Origin: Pseudomonas frederiksbergensis
Lineage (GTDB): Bacteria; Pseudomonadota; Gammaproteobacteria; Pseudomonadales; Pseudomonadaceae
Direction of reading: 5' to 3'
NCBI RefSeq assembly: GCF_001952935.1
Contig: NZ_CP018319.1
Span: 3,492,001 to 3,556,000 of the forward strand
DNA length: 64,000 nt
Part shown: positions 19,024-28,627 of the stretch, piece by piece
How positions within the stretch are numbered: the first letter of the stretch is position 1
How the letters are laid out: the number at the start of each line of letters is the position of its first letter
Program-made: the position numbers and the translations under genes
The notes under the pieces: generated by a model
Database searches by the model: none
Told to the model about the DNA's origin: nothing
The model's input: only the letters and a program-made list of their open reading frames with translations

Positions 19024-19807
19024 AGCGCCGATTGGCGTGTTCGACTCCGGTGTCGGCGGGCTTTCGGTGCTGGCCGAGATTCAGCGTTTGCTGCCCAACG
19101 AATCACTGTTGTACGTCGCCGATTGCGGGAATATTCCCTACGGCGAGAAAACCCCGGAGTTTATCCGTCATCGCTGCAGCGTGATGGCCGGGTTTTTTCA
19201 GCAGCAGGGCGCCAAGGCCTTGGTGCTGGCTTGCAACACGGCGACGGTCGCTGGCGTTGCCGACTTGCGCCGCGATTATCCCGAGTGGCCCATCGTCGGC
19301 ATGGAGCCGGCGGTCAAACCGGCCGCTGCCGCCACCCGCAGCGGTGTGGTCGGCGTGCTCGCCACTACTGGCACCTTGCAGAGTGCCAAGTTCGCTGCGT
19401 TGCTCGACCGATTCGCCACCGATGTGCGCGTCATCACCCAGCCGTGTCCCGGCCTGGTGGAGCTGATTGAAAACGGCGATCTGCACAGCGAGGCGTTGCG
19501 CCAGTTGCTGGCCAGGTATGTGGAACCATTGCTCGGCGCTGGGTGCGACACGATAATTCTGGGCTGCACGCATTATCCCTTCCTAAAGCCGTTGCTTAAG
19601 CAGATGATCCCCGATGACATCAGTTTGATTGATACCGGCGCCGCTGTAGCGCGGCAACTTCAGCGATTGTTGGCAGAGCGGGAATTGCTCGCCCAAGAAC
19701 CTGCGCGTGCTGCGCAGTTCTGGACAAGTGCCGATCCGGAGCATTTCAGAAATATCTTGCCGATACTGTGGAATACCACTGGTGTTGTGCGAAGCTTCAA
19801 TGAGTAA
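19016..19807 (+). CDS. murI: Glutamate racemase
   Basis: A 263-residue enzyme that converts L- to D-glutamate for peptidoglycan. The N-terminus [15 protein letters not shown] carries the first catalytic Asp. The two catalytic cysteines sit in ACNTATVAG (near residue 71) and in [10 protein letters not shown] (near residue 183). Its ATG lies 8 bases inside the moeB gene end, the last link of the hemA-prfA-prmC-moeB-murI chain. Confidence 0.97.
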   Translation: MREAPIGVFDSGVGGLSVLAEIQRLLPNESLLYVADCGNIPYGEKTPEFIRHRCSVMAGFFQQQGAKALVLACNTATVAGVADLRRDYPEWPIVGMEPAVKPAAAATRSGVVGVLATTGTLQSAKFAALLDRFATDVRVITQPCPGLVELIENGDLHSEALRQLLARYVEPLLGAGCDTIILGCTHYPFLKPLLKQMIPDDISLIDTGAAVARQLQRLLAERELLAQEPARAAQFWTSADPEHFRNILPILWNTTGVVRSFNE

Positions 19808-19919
19808 ACAAAACTCGGGGCAAGCGAATAATTGGGGTGAACTTCTGATTAATCGTCGACTTCTATAGCGTTAAGCAACAAAAAAACCATACGAAATCGT
19901 TCGGAAAAGGATGTTTCTA

Positions 19920-20438
19920 ATGAAGCGACTATTCTGCTTGGCCGCGATTGCGGCCGCACTAATGGGGCACAGTTTTACCGCACAGGCGGCAGGCGTGGAG
20001 TTCGCGGTCGGCCAGACTGACGAATCGACCATGACCTATCGGCTGGGCATGCAATTCGATTGGGACAAGAGCTGGTTGCAGAGTGATATCGGTCGTTTGA
20101 CTGGTTACTGGAGCGGTGCCTACACCTATTGGGATGGCGACAAGACCTCCAGCAACCACAGCCTGTCGTTCTCGCCGGTGCTTGTTTACGAGTTTGCCGG
20201 GCAGACCGTCAAACCCTACCTGGAGTTGGGCGTTGGCGTCGCGGTATTCGCCAATACCGAAGTCGAAAACAACCAACTGGGCAGTGCCTTTCAGTTTGAA
20301 GACCGGTTCGGTTTTGGACTGCGCTTTACGGGCGGGCATGAAGTCGGGATTCGTGCGACGCATTATTCCAATGCCGGAATCAGCAGCCCGAACGATGGTG
20401 TAGAAAGTTACGCACTTCACTACACCATGCCGCTGTAA
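19920..20438 (+). CDS. pagL: Lipid A 3-O-deacylase (PagL-like outer-membrane protein)
   Basis: A 172-residue outer-membrane beta-barrel with a cleaved signal peptide ending near AQA. The PagL active site is visible near the C-terminus: RATHYSNAGISSPNDGVESY supplies the catalytic His and Ser (HxS) and the Glu. Known PagL enzymes remove the 3-position acyl chain of lipid A and lower its stimulation of immune receptors. The start at 19920 is preferred over the ATG at 19911 because AAAAGG ends nine bases before it. It has its own promoter region after murI and is followed by a REP pair. Confidence 0.85.
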   Translation: MKRLFCLAAIAAALMGHSFTAQAAGVEFAVGQTDESTMTYRLGMQFDWDKSWLQSDIGRLTGYWSGAYTYWDGDKTSSNHSLSFSPVLVYEFAGQTVKPYLELGVGVAVFANTEVENNQLGSAFQFEDRFGFGLRFTGGHEVGIRATHYSNAGISSPNDGVESYALHYTMPL

Positions 20439-20451
20439 GACTCACTCGGTC

Positions 20452-20547
20452 AAATGTGGGAGCGGGCTTGCTCGCGAATGCGGACTGTCAGTTGACATCA
20501 TCGTTGACTGACACACCGCCTTCGCGAGCAAGCCCGCTCCCACATTG
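20452..20547. repeat. REP pair (REPIN)
   Basis: Two inverted copies of the GTGGGAGCGGGCTTGCTCGC palindrome (20452-20478 and 20521-20546) flank a 40-base loop that also folds on itself. This is the commonest repeat of fluorescent pseudomonads; here it separates pagL from the convergent ykgJ-type gene and can fold into a long hairpin. Confidence 0.9.
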
Positions 20548-20567
20548 GATCTTCATTGGTCTGACTT

Positions 20568-20873
20568 TCAGCGATACGCCGTGGTAATCCCTTGGCGTTC
20601 TTCGATGCATTCCGGTGCGCCCATCTCGAACTCCCGACAGATCAACGGGCGTTTTTCGTAGATGGTGCACATCATCGTGTTGCGATCCAGCGCGGCGCAC
20701 CAGCCGTCATCCAGGCGCAGCATGACTTCCCCGCCCCAGTCATCGGTATCGATAAAGCGTTCGGGCACGCCCGTGTCCGTGATCAGCATGACTTCGAGCT
20801 GACAGCAGCAGGCTGCGCAGGTCGAGCATGTGACCGCAGGCTCGGCGATTTGCGTATGGGGAATGGTTTTCAT
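20568..20873 (-). CDS. YkgJ-family cysteine-cluster protein
   Basis: A 101-residue protein with the CxxCxxCC cluster (TCSTCAACCCQLEV, residues 16-29) and further cysteines in WCAAL, MCTIYEKRP, ICREF and APECI, a set expected to bind zinc or iron-sulfur. The family is named for E. coli YkgJ; its reaction is not established. The ATG at 20873 is the only start before the cluster. It is a single gene between REP DNA and the SDR gene. Confidence 0.85.
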   Translation of the reverse strand: MKTIPHTQIAEPAVTCSTCAACCCQLEVMLITDTGVPERFIDTDDWGGEVMLRLDDGWCAALDRNTMMCTIYEKRPLICREFEMGAPECIEERQGITTAYR

Positions 20874-20985
20874 GGCGCCCAGTGTAAGGCAGTGGGCCGC
20901 AGCCGTGTGAAAGGCCTGACGGACAGGGTGATCTCATGGCTGTGATTCAACAGCCAGGAGCGATCAGCCTTGAGAGGCGGTTGAT

Positions 20986-21765
20986 TTACGGCTGGTCCTT
21001 GATCGGCGGGTTGCTGCGCACCATGCGTTTGCCGATTGCCAGGTTTGCTCGGTGGGGTGATTTCGATAATGGCCAGAGGTCGGCCATGAACAACGCGGGA
21101 AAGGCTATCTCCAGCGGCCGATCCTTCAGTTCGGCGAAGATGTGGCGTGCGGCCTTGTCCACCGGCCAGCCGAGTGGCGTGGGACTGTTTTGCGCTGTCA
21201 GGGGTGTTTCGACAAACCCGGGGCTGACCACGGTGACTTCGATGCCGTCCGGAGCAAGATCAATGCGCGACGATTCAAACAGATAACGCAACCCGGGCTT
21301 TGAGGTGCCATGAGCCTCGGACCGTGGCAGCGGCAGGTAGGTGACCGAGCTGGCGACGCCCACCAGATATGGCGCGGTGCCGGCGCGCAAGAGCGGCAGG
21401 GCAGCCTGGATGCAAAAGCTGCTGGCAAGCAGATTGGTGCGCACCACGTGCTCGACGATCGACGCATCGAACTGCTGAACGTCGACGTATTCGCAAGTGC
21501 CGGCATTGAGGATCACCGTGTCCAGGGCTCCCCACTCCTCGGCAATCTGCTCGCCGATTTCTCGCACGGTCTGGCTGTTGGTCAGGTCACCGGCCACTAC
21601 CAGCACTTGCCCCGGATAACGCTGGGACAAGACTTTGAGTGGCGCCACAGAACGAGAGCTCACCGCGAGGTGAGCACCGGTTTTCAATATTTCTTCGGCC
21701 AGCGAGGCACCAATGCCGTTGCCGGCACCTGTCAGCCAGTAGCGCCTTGGAGGTGTAAAACTCAT
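20986..21765 (-). CDS. Short-chain dehydrogenase/reductase (SDR)
   Basis: A 259-residue NAD(P)-dependent oxidoreductase. The cofactor loop TGAGNGIGASLAEE (TGxxxGIG) is at residues 13-26, NAGTC replaces the usual NNAG, and the active site has the Ser in GVASSVTYLPLP and the YxxxK position altered: the segment SEAHGTSKPGLRYL carries His where the Tyr is expected. The substitution may mean altered chemistry. The C-terminus is basic. It lies just downstream of phrB on the same strand, 26 bases away, so it may share that transcript. The substrate is unknown. Confidence 0.85.
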   Translation of the reverse strand: MSFTPPRRYWLTGAGNGIGASLAEEILKTGAHLAVSSRSVAPLKVLSQRYPGQVLVVAGDLTNSQTVREIGEQIAEEWGALDTVILNAGTCEYVDVQQFDASIVEHVVRTNLLASSFCIQAALPLLRAGTAPYLVGVASSVTYLPLPRSEAHGTSKPGLRYLFESSRIDLAPDGIEVTVVSPGFVETPLTAQNSPTPLGWPVDKAARHIFAELKDRPLEIAFPALFMADLWPLSKSPHRANLAIGKRMVRSNPPIKDQP

Positions 21766-21790
21766 CCCATTCTCCTTTTCAGTCAGGTAG

Positions 21791-23260
21791 TCACCCGGCA
21801 GATTGTCGTGATGGCAGGTTCTTGAACGCGGCCAGTGCCCGTTGGCGAGAGCTGCTCAGATTAACGATCGGCGACGGATAATCCGCCACACCGAACAGGC
21901 CGCCGAGGTTCGCCGGGTTGTGCACATCCTTCTTGTTCAGCCCGGCCAGTTCCGGCAGCCAGTACTTGATGAACAGCCCCTCGCTGTCGAATTTCTCCGA
22001 CTGGCTAAGCGGGTTGAAAATCCGGAAGTACGGCGCCGAATCGGTGCCAGTGGACGAACTCCACTGCCAGCCACCGTTGTTCGCCGCCAGGTCGCCATCG
22101 ATCAGATGACGCATGAAAAAACGTTCGCCTTCACGCCAGTCGATCAGCAGGTTCTTGGTCAGGAACATCGCCACTACCATGCGCAGGCGGTTATGCATCC
22201 AGCCGGTTTCAAGCAGTTGGCGCATAGCCGCGTCGATAATCGGCAGACCGGTGCGGGCCTCTTGCCAGGCCAGGAGTTCATCCGGGGCATCGCGCCAGGC
22301 GAGGGATTCGGTTTCCGGGCGGAAGGCGCGATGACGCGAGACCCGTGGGTAGCCCACCAGGATGTGTTTGTAGAACTCGCGCCACAGCAATTCGTTGATC
22401 CAGGTAACGGCGCCGACCTTGCCACTTTCGAACTCGCCCTGATTGCTTTGCAGCGCGGCGTGTAAACATTGACGGGGTGAAATCACCCCGGCGGTGAGAT
22501 AGGCCGACAGCTGACTGGTGCCGGGTTTGGCCGGGAAATCGCGTTCGTTTTTGTAGTCGTCGATCTGAGCGTCGGCGAAGGTGACGAGGCGGCGGTGGGC
22601 TTCGGCTTCCCCGGCAGGCCAAAGACTGCGCAGGCTGTCGCTGGGCGTTGCGAAGCCTTCAACGTTCGACGGGATCTTGTCGCTGTCGATCGCCAGCGGC
22701 GCCTGCACGGCGGGTGCTGGGACCCGCTGCGGTAACGACCAGCGCAGGCGGTCATAACACGCCTTGCGGAACTGGCTGAACACCTGAAAGTAAGTGCCCG
22801 TTTTGGTCAGTACGGTGCCCGGTTTCAACAGCAATTGATCGAGGTAGCTGTAAAAGTCGATGGCGTGGGCATTCAGTGTTTCGGCCACGGCTGCGTCACG
22901 ACGGCTTTCATGAATGCCGTACTCCTCGTTGACGTGCACCGCGTCGACTTTCAACTGCTGGCAAAGATCGAGCATCACCTTGGGTGCTTCATCCCAGCGA
23001 GATGCCTTGCGGATCAACAAGGGAATGTTCAGCTCATCCAGGGCGCTGCGTAACTCGCTCAGGTTGCGCAGCCAGAAATCCACTTTGCACGGCGCATCAT
23101 CGTGTTCCAGCCATTGCTCCGGGCTCAGCAGATACACCGCCACAGTCGGGCCGCGGGCTGCAGCGGCCGAAAGGGCGGTGTTGTCATTGAGGCGCAAGTC
23201 GCTGCGCAACCAGATCAATTGCACAGGGGTATCCGCACGATTCATTAAAAAATTCGCCAT
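21791..23260 (-). CDS. phrB: Deoxyribodipyrimidine photolyase
   Basis: A 489-residue DNA photolyase that uses blue or near-UV light to split cyclobutane pyrimidine dimers. The N-terminal antenna domain starts with IWLRSDLRLNDNTAL; the FAD domain has TSQLSAYLTAGVISPRQC, WINELLWREFYKHIL, TGLPIIDAAMRQLLETGWMH and the signature NNGGWQWSSSTGTDSAPYFR. The tryptophans of the electron chain appear in place. Its ATG overlaps the stop of the MerR gene (TAATG), so it is co-translated with a regulator; a second in-frame ATG at 23245 is the alternative start. Confidence 0.96.
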   Translation of the reverse strand: MANFLMNRADTPVQLIWLRSDLRLNDNTALSAAAARGPTVAVYLLSPEQWLEHDDAPCKVDFWLRNLSELRSALDELNIPLLIRKASRWDEAPKVMLDLCQQLKVDAVHVNEEYGIHESRRDAAVAETLNAHAIDFYSYLDQLLLKPGTVLTKTGTYFQVFSQFRKACYDRLRWSLPQRVPAPAVQAPLAIDSDKIPSNVEGFATPSDSLRSLWPAGEAEAHRRLVTFADAQIDDYKNERDFPAKPGTSQLSAYLTAGVISPRQCLHAALQSNQGEFESGKVGAVTWINELLWREFYKHILVGYPRVSRHRAFRPETESLAWRDAPDELLAWQEARTGLPIIDAAMRQLLETGWMHNRLRMVVAMFLTKNLLIDWREGERFFMRHLIDGDLAANNGGWQWSSSTGTDSAPYFRIFNPLSQSEKFDSEGLFIKYWLPELAGLNKKDVHNPANLGGLFGVADYPSPIVNLSSSRQRALAAFKNLPSRQSAG

Positions 23261-24201
23261 TAAATGAGCCCACGTTGAATCAGGCCCTGATGCGCTGCTA
23301 GCGGATCTTCAGCCAGGAACAAATCAGTGATCTTGTACGTTCGTGCGGACAACTCGGTGTGGTGGATGCATACCGTTGGTCCGGCAATCAATTTTGGGCA
23401 ACTGACCCCGTTCAAAAGTTTCGGCAGCTGCGAAAGATTCAGGGCTTTGCTGGAATACAGCAGTACGCCGCGGGCTTGCAGATGATCGACCGCCAGTGCG
23501 AGTTCGCCGGCAGGAAGTGGCCAGTCGAACACTTCCACCGGGCAATCGGCGCTGCTGATCAGCCAGGCGGTCAGCCACAGGTGGGGTTCCAGTGGCAGGT
23601 CCGAGTGATTGATCAACAACAGTGGCGCGGTGCGTAACTGCCGGTTGTTATGGTAGATGCGTGCGCCAAATTTGCTGCGTAACCAGGAGTAAAAAAACAC
23701 TCGTTCCATCTGTGCGCCGAACTGGCCTTGCCAGCGTTGTTCCAGTTCAGCCAGCAAGGGCATCAGCAGTTGTGCGCACAAGGTCCGTGGTGGATACAGC
23801 GCCATGGCCTGATTGACGGTGTCATCGACGGTGCGTTCATTCAGTTGAGTGACCGCTTGCAGCAGCGTCTGGCGCAGCACTTGCCAATCGTTTTCGACGG
23901 ATTGGGTTAAGGCCTGTGGGGTGTCGAGCAGTTGTTTGACCTGGCTGACAGCCACGCCGCGATTGAGCCAGGTGAGGATCGTCAGGATGCGTTGAACGTG
24001 GTCGGCAGAAAACAGCCGATGCCCCTTGGGCGTGCGTTGCGGAACGATCAGGCCGTAACGCCGTTCCCAGGCCCGCAGGGTGACGGCGTTGACGCCAGTC
24101 TGCCGCGCGACCTCACGGATCGGCAGCCAGCCTTCGTCGAGGGCTTTCCTGAAGTCGGCACCGAGGTCTTCGCTGGCGCTGGTGTCGAGTGGGCTTTTCA
24201 T
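23260..24201 (-). CDS. MerR-family regulator resembling LitR/CarH
   Basis: A 313-residue regulator. The N-terminal winged-helix (LPIREVARQTGVNAVTLRAW, then ERRYGLIVPQRTPKGHRLFS) is typical of MerR proteins whose operators hold TGTACA-like palindromes. The C-terminal part has the helical bundle and Rossmann-like region of LitR/CarH light regulators, but I see no E/DxHxxG cobalamin motif, so it looks like the class lacking B12 binding, described in Pseudomonas putida as working with other photoreceptors. I start at ATG 24201; codons up to 24273 overlap the upstream gene. It sits between a DUF523/DUF1722 gene and phrB in one transcript and probably represses the promoter at 25225-25252. Confidence 0.85.
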   Translation of the reverse strand: MKSPLDTSASEDLGADFRKALDEGWLPIREVARQTGVNAVTLRAWERRYGLIVPQRTPKGHRLFSADHVQRILTILTWLNRGVAVSQVKQLLDTPQALTQSVENDWQVLRQTLLQAVTQLNERTVDDTVNQAMALYPPRTLCAQLLMPLLAELEQRWQGQFGAQMERVFFYSWLRSKFGARIYHNNRQLRTAPLLLINHSDLPLEPHLWLTAWLISSADCPVEVFDWPLPAGELALAVDHLQARGVLLYSSKALNLSQLPKLLNGVSCPKLIAGPTVCIHHTELSARTYKITDLFLAEDPLAAHQGLIQRGLI

Positions 24202-24211
24202 TGGATTGTCA

Positions 24212-25168
24212 TTAGATCGCGTTTCGCAGGCTGAGATTTTCCGGGTGCGGTTGCAGGTAAACCTGTTGCGCAATGTACGGATCCGGGTGTTGACGGAAGA
24301 AGTGTTTGAGCAGCGTCAACGGCACCACCAGCGGCACGATGCCGTGGCGGTACTGGCCGATAACGTGTTGCATTTCCTGTTTGTCTTCAGGGCTGATGGC
24401 CTGTTTGAGATAGCCACTGATGTGTTGCAGGACGTTGGTGTGGGTGCGGCGTGTGGCGCATTTTTTCAAGGCCGCCATCAGCTCGCTGAAGTAGCGCGGG
24501 CCGAGTTCGTTCGGATCGGTCTGGCCCATGTTGCCCAGCAGATTCCCCAGGGTTTTGTACTGCACCGGATTGTGGGCCATCAGCAGGTATTTGTAGCGCG
24601 AGTGAAAGTCCGTGAGGCCACGGCGAGTCAAACCTTCGCGCAGCAACTGCTGCCAGGCACTGTAGGCAAACACGCGGGTGAGGAAGTTTTCTCGCAGCAC
24701 CGGGTCGTTGAGTCGGCCGTCTTCTTCCACCGGTAGATTCGGATGCCGCGCGCAGAACGTCTGGGCATAGATACCTCGGCCACCACCGTCCACTGGCGCA
24801 CCGTTGGCGTGGTAGATCTTGACCCGATCCAAACCGCATGACGGGGATTTCTGCATGAAGATGTAGCCGCTGATGTCGCCCAGTTCCGCGGCCATTTTCT
24901 GACCGTACTCGGCGAGGGGCCGGGTGACATTGAGCTCCGGGTTGACCGAGCCGACAGCCTCGGGATGTTCGGGATTGCCCACCAGGCGTATCGGCTCCCG
25001 AGGAATGCCGAGGCCGATGGCGACTTCGGGGCAAACCGGGACGAAATCGAAATAGTCCGTGAGGGTGCGACTGCACAACTGCGAGGCCTTGTGCCCGCCG
25101 TTGTAACGTACTTCTGCGCCCATCAGGCAGGCGCTGATGGCAATCTTCGGTTTCACGGCGTGGGGCAT
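24212..25168 (-). CDS. DUF523 and DUF1722 two-domain protein (YbgA-like)
   Basis: A 318-residue protein. The N-terminal DUF523 domain (ISACLMGAEVRYNGGHK, FVPVCPEVAIGLGIPREPIR, and QKSPSCG with conserved cysteines) is followed by a C-terminal DUF1722 domain (from about residue 190: YKYLLMAHNPVQYKTLGNL, then LKHFFRQHPDPYIAQQVYLQ), the part called YbgA in E. coli, where ybgA lies beside phrB. The cysteines suggest a metal or thiol chemistry, but the reaction is unknown. The ATG at 25168 has GAGGTG upstream. It is the first gene of the ybgA-merR-phrB transcript. Confidence 0.9.
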   Translation of the reverse strand: MPHAVKPKIAISACLMGAEVRYNGGHKASQLCSRTLTDYFDFVPVCPEVAIGLGIPREPIRLVGNPEHPEAVGSVNPELNVTRPLAEYGQKMAAELGDISGYIFMQKSPSCGLDRVKIYHANGAPVDGGGRGIYAQTFCARHPNLPVEEDGRLNDPVLRENFLTRVFAYSAWQQLLREGLTRRGLTDFHSRYKYLLMAHNPVQYKTLGNLLGNMGQTDPNELGPRYFSELMAALKKCATRRTHTNVLQHISGYLKQAISPEDKQEMQHVIGQYRHGIVPLVVPLTLLKHFFRQHPDPYIAQQVYLQPHPENLSLRNAI

Positions 25169-25190
25169 CGGAGCACCTCGAATCTAAACC

Positions 25191-25214
25191 TGTACAGACT
25201 GTTCAGTCTGTACA
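25191..25214. promoter_or_regulatory. TGTACA palindromic operator 1
   Basis: A perfect 24-bp palindrome: TGTACAGACTG, TT, CAGTCTGTACA. It lies just downstream of the -10 box of the proposed promoter, 23 bases before the ybgA-type start, where a bound repressor would block RNA polymerase. Confidence 0.8.
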
Positions 25215-25224
25215 ACATAACTTC

Positions 25225-25252
25225 ATCATAGATTCAAAGGTGTACAAGTCAA
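25225..25252 (-). promoter_or_regulatory. Candidate sigma-70-like promoter of the photolyase operon
   Basis: On the minus strand TTGACT (25252-25247) and TATGAT (25230-25225) are 16 bases apart, close to the sigma-70 consensus. Operator 2 covers the -35 box and operator 1 lies after the expected start site. Confidence 0.6.
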
Positions 25253-25264
25253 ATTAATTGTACA
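25241..25264. promoter_or_regulatory. TGTACA palindromic operator 2
   Basis: TGTACAA and TTGTACA face each other over a 10-base spacer, again 24 bp in total, starting exactly 50 bases from operator 1. It overlaps the -35 box of the promoter read toward the ybgA-type gene. Confidence 0.75.
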
Positions 25265-25429
25265 AGTTTTTTGTGAGGATCAACGCCGCGTCTGCACCGC
25301 CTGCAACCCGGCATTTGACACTGTGCCTTCGTCGTCGCGACAGCTCGATGATCAGAAGATGTTTTTCGCGGTTTTGCGGGTGGGCTGCTGTCTATTTCGA
25401 CAGCAGCAATTGACTCTGATCGATGCGGT

Positions 25430-26491
<1,062 letters not shown>

Positions 26492-26612
26492 TTAGCGTTC
26501 TTGTTCTGACAGCTTGGCCTATTGTTAAACACAGAGCCTGCCCGATACCAAAGATCCCTGCATATAAAAATAGACTAGTGATCAAGGTAAAACGCCACGC
26601 GAGGAAGAAGTC

Positions 26613-27515
26613 ATGCACATATTGCTGACCGGCGGTACTGGTTTGATAGGACGTCAGCTCTGCCGACACTGGCTGAGTCAGGGACATCGTTTGACTGTCT
26701 TGAGCCGCACACCTGAAAAAGTCGCGCAGATTTGCGGTGCGCAGGTGCGGGGAATCGCACTGTTCGAGGACCTTGGACAGGAAACGGTTGATGCCATTAT
26801 CAACCTCGCGGGCGCACCGATTGCCGACCGACCATGGACCTCCAAACGCAAGGCGCTGCTCTGGAGCAGCCGGATCACGCTGACCGAAACCATGCTGGCC
26901 TGGCTCGAAAGCCGCGCGCAGAAACCGCAGGTATTGATTTCGGGCTCTGCTATTGGCTGGTATGGCGACGGCGGGGAGCGCGAATTGACCGAGCAATCTC
27001 CGCCGGTCATCGATGATTTCGCCAGCCAGTTGTGCATCGCCTGGGAGGAAACAGCCCAGCGCGCCGAGGCGTTGGGCATTCGTGTGATCCTCATCCGCAC
27101 GGGGTTGGTGTTGTCGGCCGAGGGCGGCTTTTTGTCGCGGCTGTTGCTGCCGTTCAAAATGGGGCTGGGCGGGCCTCTGGGCAGTGGCCGGCAGTGGATG
27201 CCATGGATCCATATCAACGATCAAATCGCCCTGATTGATTTTCTTCTGCATCAGGAAGACACCAGTGGTCCTTATAATGCCTGCGCGCCCAAGCCGGTGC
27301 GCAACCGCGAATTCGCCAAGACGTTAGGCAGTGTCCTGCACCGTCCAACGTTCATGCCCATGCCGGCCCTGGCGTTGAAGGTGTGTCTGGGCGAGTTGTC
27401 GTCGCTGTTGCTGGGTGGCCAGAAGGCTGTACCGGCTCGCTTGCTGGAAGCGGGTTTCACTTTCCAGTTCACTGATTTGCGCGCGGCTCTGGACGACCTT
27501 TCCAGCCGCCTTTGA
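26613..27515 (+). CDS. TIGR01777-family epimerase (YfcH-like SDR)
   Basis: A 300-residue extended SDR protein. [20 protein letters not shown] is the NAD(P) loop; [20 protein letters not shown] and [17 protein letters not shown] (active-site Ser and Tyr) identify the TIGR01777 family, and the C-terminal DUF1731 region ([24 protein letters not shown], [20 protein letters not shown]) is complete. The substrate is unknown; a nucleotide-sugar or small polar metabolite is the usual guess. It is divergent from the FAD oxidoreductase over shared TGTACA boxes and is followed 13 bases on by hemH. Confidence 0.9.
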   Translation: MHILLTGGTGLIGRQLCRHWLSQGHRLTVLSRTPEKVAQICGAQVRGIALFEDLGQETVDAIINLAGAPIADRPWTSKRKALLWSSRITLTETMLAWLESRAQKPQVLISGSAIGWYGDGGERELTEQSPPVIDDFASQLCIAWEETAQRAEALGIRVILIRTGLVLSAEGGFLSRLLLPFKMGLGGPLGSGRQWMPWIHINDQIALIDFLLHQEDTSGPYNACAPKPVRNREFAKTLGSVLHRPTFMPMPALALKVCLGELSSLLLGGQKAVPARLLEAGFTFQFTDLRAALDDLSSRL

Positions 27516-27528
27516 AATAGGACGTTGC

Positions 27529-28554
27529 ATGACCGATCACGCATTGCTTCTGGTCAATCTGGGCTCGCCGGCTTCCACCTCGGTGGCGGATGTGCGCAGT
27601 TACCTCAATCAATTTCTGATGGACCCGTATGTGATCGACCTGCCATGGCCGGTGCGACGTTTGCTGGTGTCGCTGATCCTGTTCAAGCGCCCGGAGCAGT
27701 CGGCCCACGCCTACGCCTCGATCTGGTGGGAAGAGGGCTCGCCGTTGGTGGTGCTCAGCCGTCGCCTGCAACAGACCATGACTGCCCAGTGGACCCACGG
27801 TCCGGTGGAATTGGCGATGCGTTACGGTGAGCCGTCGATTGAATCGATGTTGGTGCGCCTGGCGGCCCAGGGTCACAAGCGGGTCACGCTCGCACCGCTC
27901 TATCCACAGTTTGCCGACAGCACGGTGACCACGGTGATCGAGGAGGCCAAGCGAGTGGTTCGCGAGAAGCAGCTGGATGTGCAGTTTTCGATTCTCCAGC
28001 CGTTTTACGATCAACCGGAATACCTCGATGCGCTGGTGGCCAGCGCCAAGCCGCATTTGCAGCAGGATTACGATCACCTGCTGTTGAGTTTCCACGGTTT
28101 GCCAGAGCGGCACCTTACCAAGATCGACCCTACCGGTCACCATTGCTTCAAAAGCGACAATTGCTGCCAGAACGCTTCGCCAGAAGTCTTGGCGACCTGC
28201 TACCGCGCCCAATGCCTGCGCACGGCCTCCGAGTTTGCCAAGCGGCTGGGGCTGCCGGACGGCAAGTGGTCGGTGTCGTTCCAGTCGCGTCTGGGGCGGG
28301 CCAAGTGGATCGAACCCTACACCGAAGCGCGCCTTGATGAGTTGGCTGGAATGGGCGTGAAGAAAGTGCTGGTGATGTGCCCGGCATTTGTCGCCGATTG
28401 CATCGAGACGCTGGAAGAGATCGGGGATCGCGGCAAGGAGCTGTTCCGCGAGGCGGGGGGAGAGGAGTTGGTGCTGGTGCCGTGTCTTAACGACGATCCG
28501 CAGTGGGCGCGGGCGTTGAGTGCCTTGTGCGAGCGAGCGCCGCTGGCGCTTTAA
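27529..28554 (+). CDS. hemH: Ferrochelatase
   Basis: A 341-residue enzyme that inserts iron into protoporphyrin IX, the last step of haem synthesis. It starts [22 protein letters not shown]; the catalytic His lies in [19 protein letters not shown] near residue 188, and the other active-site segment is [16 protein letters not shown] with the conserved Glu. The ATG at 27529 follows AGGACG; earlier codons lie inside the epimerase gene. It is probably co-transcribed with the epimerase and thus may respond to the same operator, tying a light-sensitive porphyrin to the photolyase group. Confidence 0.96.
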   Translation: MTDHALLLVNLGSPASTSVADVRSYLNQFLMDPYVIDLPWPVRRLLVSLILFKRPEQSAHAYASIWWEEGSPLVVLSRRLQQTMTAQWTHGPVELAMRYGEPSIESMLVRLAAQGHKRVTLAPLYPQFADSTVTTVIEEAKRVVREKQLDVQFSILQPFYDQPEYLDALVASAKPHLQQDYDHLLLSFHGLPERHLTKIDPTGHHCFKSDNCCQNASPEVLATCYRAQCLRTASEFAKRLGLPDGKWSVSFQSRLGRAKWIEPYTEARLDELAGMGVKKVLVMCPAFVADCIETLEEIGDRGKELFREAGGEELVLVPCLNDDPQWARALSALCERAPLAL

Positions 28555-28556
28555 AC

Positions 28557-28621
28557 TGTGGCGAGGGGGCTTGCCCCCGTTTGAGTACTGATCGTTCCCA
28601 CGCTCTGCGTGGGAACGATCA
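28557..28621. repeat. Two short palindromic repeats
   Basis: First a REP half (GTGGCGAGGGGGCTTGCCCC), then a 31-bp hairpin made of GATCGTTCCCACGC, TCT and GCGTGGGAACGATC. They fill the gap between the convergent hemH and uraA genes and could act as a terminator. The second unit recurs inside the larger structure at 43274. Confidence 0.75.
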
Positions 28622-28627
28622 GTTCGC

